Of a DNA stretch of 64,000 nt, positions 47,441 to 56,698 are shown in pieces. The DNA comes from Symsagittifera roscoffensis. Lineage: Eukaryota > Xenacoelomorpha > Acoela > Convolutidae. The translations under genes and the position numbers were made by a program. Positions within the stretch are counted from its first letter, which is position 1, and every line of letters starts with the position of its first letter. The stretch spans positions 15,811,613 to 15,875,612 of the forward strand of contig NC_087071.1 in NCBI RefSeq assembly GCF_963678635.1. The letters run 5' to 3'. A model generated the notes under the pieces. It saw only the letters and a program-made list of their open reading frames with translations. It was not told the DNA's origin and made no database searches.

Positions 47441-49013
47441 GCATTATCTAACAAAACTTGGGACTTTGGAATTATTCCAAATTTCAAAATATAAAATACC
47501 AACTGACTGAAAACACTTACTTTTTTCTTTTTGCGAAGTGACGATTTGTAAAATTTGAAGTAAAATTCGAATAACTGTTTCTTATTGGCAAATAAAATGA
47601 ACGATTTAACCCAATAAAACTATTTATACTAACGATGACGTCATCGCCTACGCAATTATCCTTTTATGGTAATGACGTCGTTCTTTGAATAGAAGTGACG
47701 TCGTCACCACCTACGCAACTTTCCTTTCTTGTTAACGATGTCATTCTATAAACAGAATTGACGTCACCACTCACACAGTTTTCCTTTTATGGTAAGGACG
47801 TCATCGTCCACGCAATTTTCTATGTATGGAGATTTTTCTGAAATTTTCCATTTCAGAAAATTAACCAATCAGAACTAAACAGTTTCTAGACTTTTTTTGG
47901 ATCAAAAATAATTATTTCTGAAAAATGTCAATAAAAACTTCCTCGAGCTACTCTACAAGAAAAAAAAAGATTCCGTGTGATTTCCTTATTGATGAAATAG
48001 ATGTAGGTTCTTAATTAAAGTTGTCATAAATAGCGTTTTGCGACTAAGTAAAGGTCTCTTTAGGGAAATTTACTCAACCAAATAGTTAACTGTTGAACCA
48101 CATTTTGCGTATCAAAGCTAAAAACTTACTGCTGAGTTACACCTGACTAGAAAAAGAAATTGAAGTTAATTAAAAAGTCGTTTGAGAATATTTCAAAGAC
48201 TCTTTTTATTCCCTACCCAACTCCCAAATTTGTCAAAACTCCCAGCAAAATTCTTTATTCCTCCATTTCTTTAAAGATTTTCAAAGTTCAAAAACTTGCA
48301 TGATCAGGTTTGGAATCAGATTTCCATAGATTTGCTTTGAAAATATCATCAACTTTGAGTTATCCTTTCAAATCTACATCAAAATAAAATACTTGACTAT
48401 TCACTCAAAAATCAGCAATTCTCATCCATTATGTACAAAAAATTCAATTAACTTGATGAGAAGACTTGCAGAAATGCTATTATTAATAATTTTCTTTCTC
48501 TTGTATCTTATATCAACAATATTTCTTATTTTTACAGTAAAAACTTTTGGTCATTTATTTTTGCAATTATTTTGTGTATACCTTTTTTTATCTGTAAGGC
48601 TTAAGTCCTTAAAAGGTAAACTTTTATCTGATTGGATACAACAACAAGAACAAAAAAGAACATTTTTGTGACTGGAAACGAAAATGTGTAAAATGGAGCT
48701 TTGTTTACGATTGGACACGGCTTTTCTATTAGAATTCCATAAAAGGAAGTCTGATTGGATACGACTGCAATCCAAATAAGGAAAATTAATTCTGATTGAT
48801 CAAACCCACACATTCGAATTGAAGCTACCCCTCTCTCTCAACAAAAAACTATTTTAATTTTCTCAACTTAACTACCGTCAACTACCTCCTCTCTCATCTC
48901 TAAATACCTTAATTTCCATTTTACTTCCGTCAACTACGTGCATATCAACTGTAAATCGTGTTTTTATTCTGAATCTTTTACTTACTCAATTTCTCTCGCA
49001 ACATATTGCTCAA
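47441..49013. promoter_or_regulatory. Divergent intergenic region of Polinton P1
   Basis: It separates the leftward polymerase start (47,440) from the rightward ORF (49,014). It holds the TGACGTCA array (47,632-47,830) and several GATTGG elements (inverted CCAAT), for example at about 48,632, 48,703 and 48,753. The open frame at 48,393-48,671 is a low-complexity, Leu/Phe-rich frame and is not called. Control of both transcription units from this interval is inferred from layout only. Confidence 0.5.
47632..47830. promoter_or_regulatory. Tandem array of CRE-like (TGACGTCA) palindromes
   Basis: About four diverged ~60-bp units carry GACGTC palindromes at 47,636-47,643 (TGACGTCA), 47,673-47,680, 47,696-47,703, 47,759-47,766 (TGACGTCA) and 47,796-47,803. 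Each is followed by CACGCAATTTTCC-like and TTTTATGGTA blocks. TGACGTCA is the binding site of CREB/ATF bZIP factors, which would link element transcription to host signalling. Binding is not shown. Confidence 0.6.
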
Positions 49014-49566
49014 AATGATCTTCTCAGTGCAAAACAACAACCTCATTTTCTCGGTAGAATTTTCGGCTGATTTAGTACAAATCCAAGTGCGAGAAACAGT
49101 TTGTGGAGTTTTTCTGGCACAAATGGACATATCAATCCAAGTCTGGCACATGGTGGAGGTGATGAACGAACCACATATAACGCAAGTACCCATGACAGAG
49201 AACCAACTTGGAGAAATGCAAAAGATGGAGGAAGTGGCAGAGCATGTGGGAATGAACTACTCCGAAACTCCTGACTCTAGATATGTGGCTCAATCATTCG
49301 AAGATTTTCTCTTTCCTTGGGAAGACGGATCTGTGGACAACTCAATTACCATCGAAGAGGATGAGGGGTTCTCTGAGCCAAGAACTCCAGTCAGCCAACC
49401 ATCAAGACAACCTCCACTGATGGAGGCAAGACCAGTTTTGCGCTCCACTGAGAACTTGCAAAATTTGACAACTCAGCTGCTCGACAATTCTGTGATTTGT
49501 GAATGGTTTGGTTGTTGTCTCGACTTTTGTAATTTAATTTTTTGGCATCTAGAAATTCTATTTTAA
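49014..49566 (+). CDS. Unrecognised Polinton ORF, acidic with Pro-rich tail
   Basis: ATG at 49,014 (context CAAAATGATC) opens 183 codons. The N-terminal ~70 residues look like a folded domain (NNLIFSVEFSADLVQIQV, GVFLAQMDISIQVWHMVEVM). They are followed by an acidic stretch (FPWEDGSVDNSITIEEDEGF), a Pro/Ser segment (EPRTPVSQPSRQPP) and a hydrophobic, Trp/Cys-rich end (CEWFGCCLDFCNLIFW). That end may be read-through past a lost stop or splice site, since it is unlike the rest. I do not recognise the family. It is the first rightward gene after the divergent promoter and the longest undamaged frame in the element. Confidence 0.55.
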
Positions 49567-50620
49567 AGAGAGCAACAAAGAGATAGAATAAGAAGTCATA
49601 GAGAAATTGGTTACAAAATTGCAACGGATTTTTTAAAAAATTTGTTGAAAAACTTTGTTATTAATCAAACTAATTATACAATTAGTAAATAATTTTACAA
49701 GTTGTTACTTAAGGTTTGCTGTAAGGATGGCAAAAAAATATACCAATTTTATCATCTTGTAAAAAATTTCACAATTTTTTCATACACGACAAAAAAATTA
49801 TCGCAAATTTTTAAATTTTTTGCAAACTTTTTTGCAAGTTTTGCAAACAATCAGCATGCAAAAGTTTTCAACTATTTTTTGACAAATTTGCTTAAAAAAT
49901 TGAAAAAAATTTTGCAAATTAAAAAAAATTGATTAAATAGTTTCGCATTTTAAAAAAAAAGTAACAAGATTTTCTTGCACTTATGAAAAATAGAATTTAT
50001 GAATTTCTTTGTTCTGTTTTTGATCATCAAAAAATTCCTTTTTTGCACGTATGTTGATCAAAAAAGTTAGAAAAACAAGGTATTAAGATGGAGAATAGTA
50101 CTCAAAGTCATCAAAAATGAAAAAATTTCAGCTAGTATTTAACAAGTTATATACAATAAATTTTTGAGTTTTCCGCTTATGCATAAGAAAAAAGAAGATT
50201 TTTTTTGCATTTGTTTTCGGAAAAACCACCGAAAAAACTTGCATCTAACACTAAAATTTTCTGCAAATTTTTGCTCACTTGTTAAAAAAACCAAAACGGT
50301 TTTTGCATCTTGTTAAAAAATTTAATGAAAATTTTGCTAAGTTGTTGAAAAAATCAAATCAAAATTTGCATCCTGTAAGAAAGTTAAATTTTTGCAAACT
50401 AGTTGAAAAAATTGAATCTAAATTTGCAACGGGCAAAAAAACTCTGAGGTAATTTTTGCACTCGTGTTGAAAATTACAAATTTATTCGTTGAAAAACTTT
50501 TGATTTTTAATATAATCAATTTTGACAAGATTTATATAAGCAAATGTTAAACTATTCAACTAATAGAAAAATTAATACGCTCTCTATTTACAGTACCAAA
50601 ACCATGAATGAAACAATCAC
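49567..50620. repeat. AT-rich tandem repeats with TTTTTGCA units
   Basis: About 49,740-49,930 is dense in TTTGCAAA/TTTTGCAA. About 50,235-50,480 is an array of four ~60-bp units, each starting TTGCATC or TTGCAAC and containing GTTGAAAAAA(T/A)CAAAT. No gene is supported. Confidence 0.6.
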
Positions 50621-50626
50621 CAATTT

Positions 50627-51127
50627 TCAACAAATCAGTCTCATACTTTGAGTTTTGAATTTTTCGAATCCTTTCAAAAAAGCTGATCCAAGAGTCTGAG
50701 TGGACGCAAGCTTCTGATCAGAACTGAGATAATATCTTTCGAACTTTTTTCGCAGCAGGAGTTTCTTTGCAAAACTGGATAATTTTTCCAGTATTCTACA
50801 TTTCAAATTGTGTTCGACTGCCCAATTCAATTGATTGAAAACTTCGCCTCTTGATGAAGTAATTTCGGAAACAGTCAACAACTTTGGTAAGTGAAATGAT
50901 TTTTATCTAATCTTTGCAAAAACTGATCGGTGATTTGATGTGATAATCCGATTATTACTAAGGGAATTTTGCAATTTTCCACTTGGCAGAATGATGAATG
51001 GTTAGATACAGCAGTCTTGGGTGACAATGAAATTTTCATAAACGTTTTCTGAGACAGAGATAAAAAGAGATTTTGCATTGTAGTCCGAATAGAAAGTGGG
51101 ATATGCTTGACACAAAGCAGATGCCAT
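50627..51127 (-). pseudogene. Unrecognised small gene on the minus strand of P1
   Basis: An ATG at 51,127 gives MASALCQAYPTFYSDYNAKS and LFISVSENVYENFIV, ending at a stop at 51,004. In the next frame, NHSSFCQVENCKIPLVIIG and LSHQITDQFLQRLDKNHFT follow. A third frame from about 50,890 gives LLTVSEITSSRGEVFNQLNW through LLRKKFERYYLSSDQK to a stop at 50,627. The natural peptide composition across all three frames suggests one ~165-residue gene with two frameshifts. It is encoded opposite to the capsid-side genes. No family is recognised, and an accidental frame is possible. Confidence 0.4.
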
Positions 51128-51408
51128 CACCGATTACTTGTTGAAAATCAGTTTTATCTACAATGAATTGCTTATATATTAGTTCCATCGAAGTAGTTAT
51201 ATAGTAGTTCCATCACAGTTCCATATTTGGATCATCACCTACTCATTATTCCATAAAAGGTAATAATACTTTATTTGAACTGTACAGTGAGTCATCTACT
51301 TTTCCTAGTTTCTATATATTTACAAATATCATTATTTTGAAGTATCTACTACTGATCAGTTGGCTCTGAGTCTCAAATCAAAATGTATTCATGAAAAGAT
51401 ATCCTTCC

Positions 51409-51919
51409 TAACTATTTTGAATTTGCTAACAACCAAAAAAGAATTGGGAGATTTTCTTGGTCCCCAAAACCTTACACCGATAAAATTTCCTTTGAAACTA
51501 GCTGCCAATTGCTAAAGAAAAATGAATCGGGACAAATCAAAAAATCCAGCAAGTCTATCTTTGTGAAAAAGAAGAAGAAGGGACATCAGCAAAACGGAAT
51601 ACTGTTACTCACGATGCTGAAAACCTTTCACTCGTTCCTGTATTGGAACCCTATTCTACCAAAAACTCAACCATGGAGCAGGATTTTGCGATCTGTGATG
51701 CGGTGTATGATGTAGCAACATACAAGAAGAGAAGATTGTTTGTCACAATCAAGAAGTACAGAGTGAACAAGCCACCTACATTAAGATTCGACCCTTCACT
51801 GCAAAGGAGAACGAAGTCTTGAAGCAAGTTGCCTATGTCAACGATACTTTGAAATATTTCAAAGAGATCGACCAGTTCTTGGGAGATTTTGTGTTTTTTG
51901 GGAACTGTAAGGTTCAATA
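51409..51919 (+). pseudogene. Unrecognised P1 gene remnant, Lys-rich linker
   Basis: Three frames follow one another: NYFEFANNQKRIGRFSWSPK up to a run of lysines (VKKKKK, ~51,570); then RNTVTHDAENLSLVPVLEP, MEQDFAICDAVYDVATYKKR; then, after another shift, SEQATYIKIRPFTAKENEV and VAYVNDTLKYFKEIDQFLGD to a stop at 51,919. The composition is protein-like in each part, and frame changes fall at A-rich runs. Function is unknown. Confidence 0.4.
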
Positions 51920-52019
51920 ATTTTGTTGAGTGATGTTATTATAGTCATTTAATTTAAATATTCATCTTCTTGAATCTTTTTTTAAAATTTCTTTGAGCTG
52001 AGCAGTTTGAGTTTGACGG

Positions 52020-52238
52020 CTTCAAAGTAAATTGGGTGTTTTTCATATCGCATTACAAGAAAATTCCCAGAAAATTTCACTAACAGTTTTGGTATCACAA
52101 AAAATACTAAAACTGCAAGATATGGATAGAGAATCAGAAATTTCTCATATTGAGTGGACTTTGCATAACGGAAGACGAAAAATTTCATTAAGTTATCGTT
52201 CAGTTATTAAAAAAAATAGATCTTATAGAGTATCGTAG
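52020..52238 (+). other. Possible coding remnant in P1
   Basis: An open frame contains LTVLVSQKILKLQDMDRESE and ISHIEWTLHNGRRKISLSYR and ends at 52,238. It could be part of a further lost gene. No motif is recognised; the minus-strand frame over the same bases is judged a shadow. Confidence 0.3.
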
Positions 52239-52769
52239 TAAAGGAAACACTTGAAAAAAGAAGAGTATGATAAACTGGTTGATTTTATCCCCTCGGTTTA
52301 AACATTCAAAAAGTTTGTATCATTTTTGACGAATGCACACTAGAAAATGTACGTTTAGAAATTGATTGAAACTCTCAGTAACTTTGATTTGATTTAGCAT
52401 GACTTTTCATCATATACAAAAAAAATTACTTTCTTTGTACCTGTATTGTTTTGGACCCAAACAAAAATTTGAAAAAAAATGGACCAAAAATTTCCTTTTG
52501 AGGGTCTAATTGGATAAGAAATTTCCTGTATGGAATGCTTTTCAGACTTCATGCAATTTTACTTGATGCATTTGGATCTGTGAAATCTACTACTTATAAG
52601 GGACCTGGTTTTTGTTATGTTTTACCTAGATTTCCAGGTTCTTGTTTCCTTGGTCACGTAATTGGATTTTTTTTCTGTTTTTATGTTAAAATATTTGCTG
52701 CATCATTATATGCATCGTTTGATTGTTAATCATTTTAACCAAAAAACTCCAGAGAAAACAGTTAACAGA

Positions 52770-53155
52770 ATGAGTCTAGTTGTTTTGGATATTGAGTGTA
52801 TTGAAAACAAAATAGTGAAAGAATTAGGATTTTATAAAAATGGACAAACTGTGGGATATTTCTTTCTTCCTCCCAAAAACCTACATCTCAGTCTGCTTTG
52901 TGTATGAAGCATCTTAAAGGAATCACTTGGAACAGTGGCCATGAAAAATATACTGACATTGAAAAAATATTGAAAAGATTAAAAGTTCCAGAAACGGAGT
53001 TTTTTGCAAAAGGATATTAAAAAGTCTGTCAGAAATTTTGGAAACAAAGGTTACAAACTTGGATGACTATGCATGTCCAAAACGTTCAGAATTCGATTGC
53101 AGAAAGAAAAGCATTTGCATACGGAATCTGGACTCGTTATTTGTTAATAAATTGT
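52770..53155 (+). pseudogene. Exonuclease-like Polinton gene (DxE motif), broken
   Basis: ATG at 52,770 gives MSLVVLDIECIENKIVKELG and GYFFLPPK. After a frame change it gives SALCMKHLKGITWNSGHEKY and LKVPETEFFAKGY then a stop; then VTNLDDYACPK and, in another frame, IAERKAFAYGIWTRYLL near 53,140. The VVLDIE strand is like the first motif (DxE) of DEDD-family 3'-5' exonucleases, and His and Asp residues occur later, but the complete set of four acidic residues is not demonstrable. It lies just upstream of the ATPase gene. The role as a nuclease is inference. Confidence 0.5.
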
Positions 53156-53492
53156 AAAAAATGTAAATACTTTTGTATTATCGTGTTTTTGAAATTTAAT
53201 TGTTAATCATTATCAATTTTTTCATTTCAAAGTTGAGATGGGTGATGATTTTGACTAGCAATTGAATTCAAGAAATTTTGTTTTTGATGAGGAGAATAAA
53301 ATAGGTTAATAGTCTTTTGGACGTACGTGTAATAGATCTCTTATAGTTTTTATGTGCCACTTTTTTGTCATAGTTTTAATACTAGCATGTGCAATCGTTC
53401 GAATAATATGATTCACTACATGTGAAGAAACAAAAGTTCGGGTAGCATTTTTATCAAGTACAGTCGGTTATATTTTTACCTTCTCCAAAACT

Positions 53493-54354
53493 ATGAATAA
53501 AAGAACTTCTAACAAAGAACGAATTTTTATTTCGCTATTTAGACCGATTGGATCTGGATCATCGGATCTTTTTTTTATTACTTAAAAATTGTTTCATTTC
53601 AACCCAAATTTGACAATTTGTTTCTTATTTTATCAACATTATCAAGCTTTTTATGGACATATGCAAAAAAAGCAATAAATTTATCGAAGGAGTTGGCTTT
53701 GAACTGATTGACAACCTTCCCAATAATGGAACAAAATACCTGTTAATATTTGATGACTCTGAAGAAATTTCAAATTCTAAGCAGTTTGTAAAAGTTGCTA
53801 CTGCTGGAAGACACAGGGGACTGAATACAATATGTATTAAGCATAACTTGTTTCATCAAAGCAAATTGGGAAGAGATGTTGAGTTGTTACTCAAAGATAT
53901 AATCTTAATGAAGTCACCGAGAGATGTTTTACAAATCAATACCTTAAGTCAACAATTAATTCTAGGATCACAATTGAAAGAGTGGTATCAAGATGCAACA
54001 TCTACTTCTTATGGTCATTTACTCTTTGATTTCAGTCCAAAAACAGTTGATTCGCTAAGATATTGTACAAACAGTGGTTCAGTTTCATCAAAGTTTTATC
54101 TACCAGCAGGAACAGAAACTAAGTTTTTGAAAATGAGCATACAATATGTCTCTATACTACCAATATTTCAAACATCTTCCCAAAAACTTCAAAAACAATT
54201 CATACTCCATTGTCCAAAAAATTTCATACAATTCCTCAGCGAATGTCTAGTAATTTTGCTACGAAGCGAGCTAAAGGATCTCCGAAAAAAAAGACGTAAT
54301 AAATTATCGAAGAAAAATATCAGAACTCACACGAAGAAGAACTTCACTTCCTAA
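53493..54354 (+). pseudogene. Polinton packaging ATPase (A32/FtsK-like), P-loop damaged
   Basis: ATG at 53,493 leads into FRPIGSGSSDLFF, the Walker A position, where GSGKS is expected but the lysine codon reads Ser (TCA, 53,559-53,561). After two frame changes (~53,580 and ~53,665) comes the long open frame from 53,653: FELIDNLPNNGTKYLLIFDD (Walker B, intact LLIFDD), AGRHRGLNTICIKHNLFHQS, LKSPRDVLQINTLSQQL-type segment, YGHLLFDFSPKTVDSLRYCT, ending in a basic tail at 54,354. Such ATPases translocate the genome into capsids. Without the P-loop lysine, ATP binding should fail. Confidence 0.85.
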
Positions 54355-54437
54355 AAGGAGAATTTTTCTAAGCTCGCCAAAAGGTTTATAATTAAAACCT
54401 GTTATCACTCCTTTTGTCATTAAACAATTGACATAGT

Positions 54438-54846
54438 ATGGATCAGTTTGTTCTAATTCCCTACTCAATTTATCAATCACAAAATACACTTCCAAAAGAA
54501 AAAAATGGAACAAAAGCAAGAAAAAGAAAAGATTGTGCCAAAAGATTTCGATTCTATATACAGTGCTGTAAATGAAAAGTTGAAAACGAGTAACAAAAAG
54601 CACCTTATTGATTTAATTTTGAATTCTCCTAGAATTAGACTAAGTCAGTCAGAAAATATCATATTAGGTAATCGAGACACAAAAGAATTAATTGTAGACA
54701 CTGTGTGTGCACTAAAGCGAAAAAATACCGACTTTCCCGATATTTACCTTACCATTTTGGAAGCAACTCAAATTCCACCTAAACTTGTTATCAACACGAA
54801 TGCGAAAGCGAAAGACAGTGGAACTTTTATCCTTTTCGAAATCTGA
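54438..54846 (+). pseudogene. Conserved Polinton gene of unknown function, one frameshift
   Basis: ATG at 54,438 gives MDQFVLIPYSIYQSQNTLPK. A one-base shift near 54,500 in an A-rich run moves into the frame EKEKIVPKDFDSIYSAVNEK, LIDLILNSPRIRLSQSENII, and LVINTNAKAKDSGTFILFEI, stopping at 54,846. A TATA-like AATTGACATAG segment precedes the start. The gene is otherwise intact and the second frame alone has 114 codons from its own ATG at 54,505. I recognise it as part of the usual Polinton gene order between ATPase and integrase but know no function. Confidence 0.65.
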
Positions 54847-54855
54847 AAAGGTAAG

Positions 54856-55480
54856 TCTGAACAGATTGTCTTCTAGGTGTAGAGCTGTGTACAGTTCTGT
54901 GCGAAACTTGAGTAAAGCAAGCGGATTGTCAACAAAGAAAGTATAACAATTTGCAAGCTTTCAAAAAAATATTTTCTCAAAAAAAAAACACGCCTGAGTG
55001 CTTTGGGTTGATAAAGGAACAGAATATGGGGGAACTTTCCAAAAAATTTGCTAGGAAAAAATAATTGAAGTTTACTCGACATGAGTGAAACAAAAGCTGC
55101 ATTTGCAGAGAGAGCCTTTCAATCATTAAAAGACATTTTTTACCGCTACATAGAAGATCATGGTGAAAAATTCATTCACAAGTTGCCGCAATTTGTGTCT
55201 ACAATGAATTGTCACATCATTAGAATTGTCACCTCTCAATTCTGTACAATAAACCTCTAACAAGGTATAAGACACTAAAATTCAAAGTTGGAGACAGAGT
55301 GAGATTTTCAAAGCATGATATTCTGTTCCGAAAAGATACAAATCACAATTTTTGAAATTTCAGCATTATTTGCTAAAAAGCCTCCTACATACATCATTAA
55401 AGATCACGACAACGAAGATATTCTGGGAAAGTTTTATGAAAAAGAACTGAGAAATGTTCAGATTGAAGGTAAATAATTTT
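54856..55480 (+). pseudogene. Polinton retroviral-like integrase, deleted core
   Basis: The N-terminal helix region is RLSSRCRAVYSSVRNLSKAS, then GLSTKKV-stop. The first part of the RNase H-fold core, with the first catalytic Asp, is deleted around 54,975. It resumes at LWVDKGTEYGGTFQKIC (second Asp, 55,010-55,012; in-frame TAG after C) and, after a shift, MSETKAAFAERAFQSLKDIF (Glu codon 55,108-55,110). The D-to-E distance is ~33 codons. The SH3-like end KVGDRVRFSKHDILFRKD and a chromodomain-like tail PPTYIIKDHDNEDILGKFYE follow, with a stop at 55,478-55,480. It would insert the element and create the 6-bp duplication; this copy cannot. Confidence 0.85.
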
Positions 55481-55509
55481 TTGAACTAAATTTTTATCGA
55501 TCAGCTGTC

Positions 55510-56311
55510 ATGGACTCTTTTACCATTTAGGTATTTTCCAACGCTTCTTTTAAATGTTATCCGAATCATAATCTTAGTTCCTTTACAAACTTTTTACCCG
55601 ATCAATTTCTTTTGAAAAGAGAATGGGAGGTTTGCTATTTCAGAAATATCATACCCGTCTTTGTACCAAAATGTTACAGAGGGAAAATTTACATTCGTAG
55701 ATGGTAGAAGAAGTTCTGAGGAGAAAAGTAAGATTGTTCAGATGCATACTGAACCAGGATTGTATTCAAATATTGTTGATATAGTTGTAGCCATGAACAA
55801 CAAAATTCAAGAACGTCTAGGTGCTCAAGCACTTGAATATAACGGATTCTATGTATCAGTAGATGAAATTACTCAAAACGTTGCCGTTCATTTACCTGAG
55901 AACCAATCAGTGTTTATTGTTCAAGGTTCTGACTTGAGTCACATTTTCGGTTTTGATTTAGAGCAAAATCAAACAGGGCTTAAAATGAAAATTAAACGAC
56001 CAAATTATCTTCAGTATTCTTACGACATTATAAAAATACATTCTTTGATGACATAAAGTGATATTATAGAACACAACATAGTCGGTGATAAAAAACTACC
56101 TTATTGCGTTGTTTTCCATTCATCTCCAAAGTAAAAAGTGGAGTTATATTTTACAGTTTAAAGTTTAGAGTTTAAAAAACTATTGGAAAATTCTTTCCAT
56201 AGTATCAAGATAGAACTAAGAGTTAGTACCGGCGAAAAAAATCCTTTTGTGTCCGTAGGAATTACTGGAGTTGTTCTCTTGTTCCGCAAGGTTTCGAATA
56301 ATCATTTTTGA
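55510..56311 (+). pseudogene. Polinton minor capsid protein (penton-type jelly-roll)
   Basis: ATG at 55,510 begins MDSFTI, then an in-frame TAG (55,528), and continues VFSNASFKCYPNHNLSSF to REWEVCYF. A one-base shift at ~55,644 enters the long frame EISYPSLYQNVTEGKFTFVD, EPGLYSNIVDIVVAMNNKIQ, SHIFGFDLEQNQTG and IKIHSLMT (stop at 56,054). Further shifts lead to ENSFHSIKIELRVSTGEKNP and VGITGVVLLFRKVSNNHF, stopping at 56,311. It follows the known Polinton order after integrase. The protein would occupy capsid vertices. At least four lesions. Confidence 0.75.
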
Positions 56312-56344
56312 TTTAAACTTCATACAAAATAGTTGCTCAAATTC

Positions 56345-56698
56345 AGCTGACTTCTCTATTTTTCGAGGACATGCAAGACAACGTGGAAGAGGTTTAGGAG
56401 CTCTTTCACGAAATCTTGGGAGAACTACAATCCCCTTCATTAAAAAATATATAGTCCCAGCTGCGAAATAGATTGGGGCGGATTTTTTTTTGAAATCGGT
56501 GCTCCAGAGATTCGGGAAAAAGTTAGTGGACGTAAAAAACTCAAAACATTTGCAAAAAATGTGGGAACAAAAACAGTTCGGAAACAATTGGGAGGTGGAA
56601 AAAAATAATACAAGCGTAGAACAAGAAGAGTCATTTCTCAAAAAAGTAGATCGAAAAACCGTCGCTCTCGCAAAGACGTTTTTGACAAGATAAAATGA
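56345..56698 (+). pseudogene. Polinton basic core/cement-like protein
   Basis: The frame IFRGHARQRGRGLGALSRNL then PFIKKYIVPAAK ends in a TAG at 56,469. It continues after a shift as EIGAPEIREKVSGRKKLKTF and TVRKQLGGGKK, a TAA, then QKSRSKNRRSRKDVFDKIK. The stop TGA (56,696-56,698) overlaps the ATG of the capsid gene by four bases (ATGA). An RG-rich head and very basic tail are typical of virion DNA-associated or maturation-cleaved proteins (compare adenovirus pVI/pX in composition, not sequence). Confidence 0.65.

Noticed and set aside
48393-48671. Hydrophobic frame in the Polinton divergent region as a candidate fusogen or membrane cargo protein
   Set aside because: It starts at a TTG, has no signal-peptide architecture or Cys pattern, and lies in a CCAAT-rich intergenic stretch. 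No large envelope or fusion gene was found anywhere in the element.
51651-51917. Minus-strand frame of 88 residues
   Set aside because: It is the antisense shadow of the plus-strand remnant (DAVYDVATYKK and VAYVNDTLKYFKEIDQFLGD), which has a more protein-like composition.
55471-55645. GTAAAT...TTTCAG interval as an intron joining the integrase to the minor capsid gene
   Set aside because: The interval encodes the recognisable N-terminus of the minor capsid (MDSFTI, then VFSNASFKCYPNHN), and the integrase frame has its own stop, so an intron joining two different genes is unlikely.
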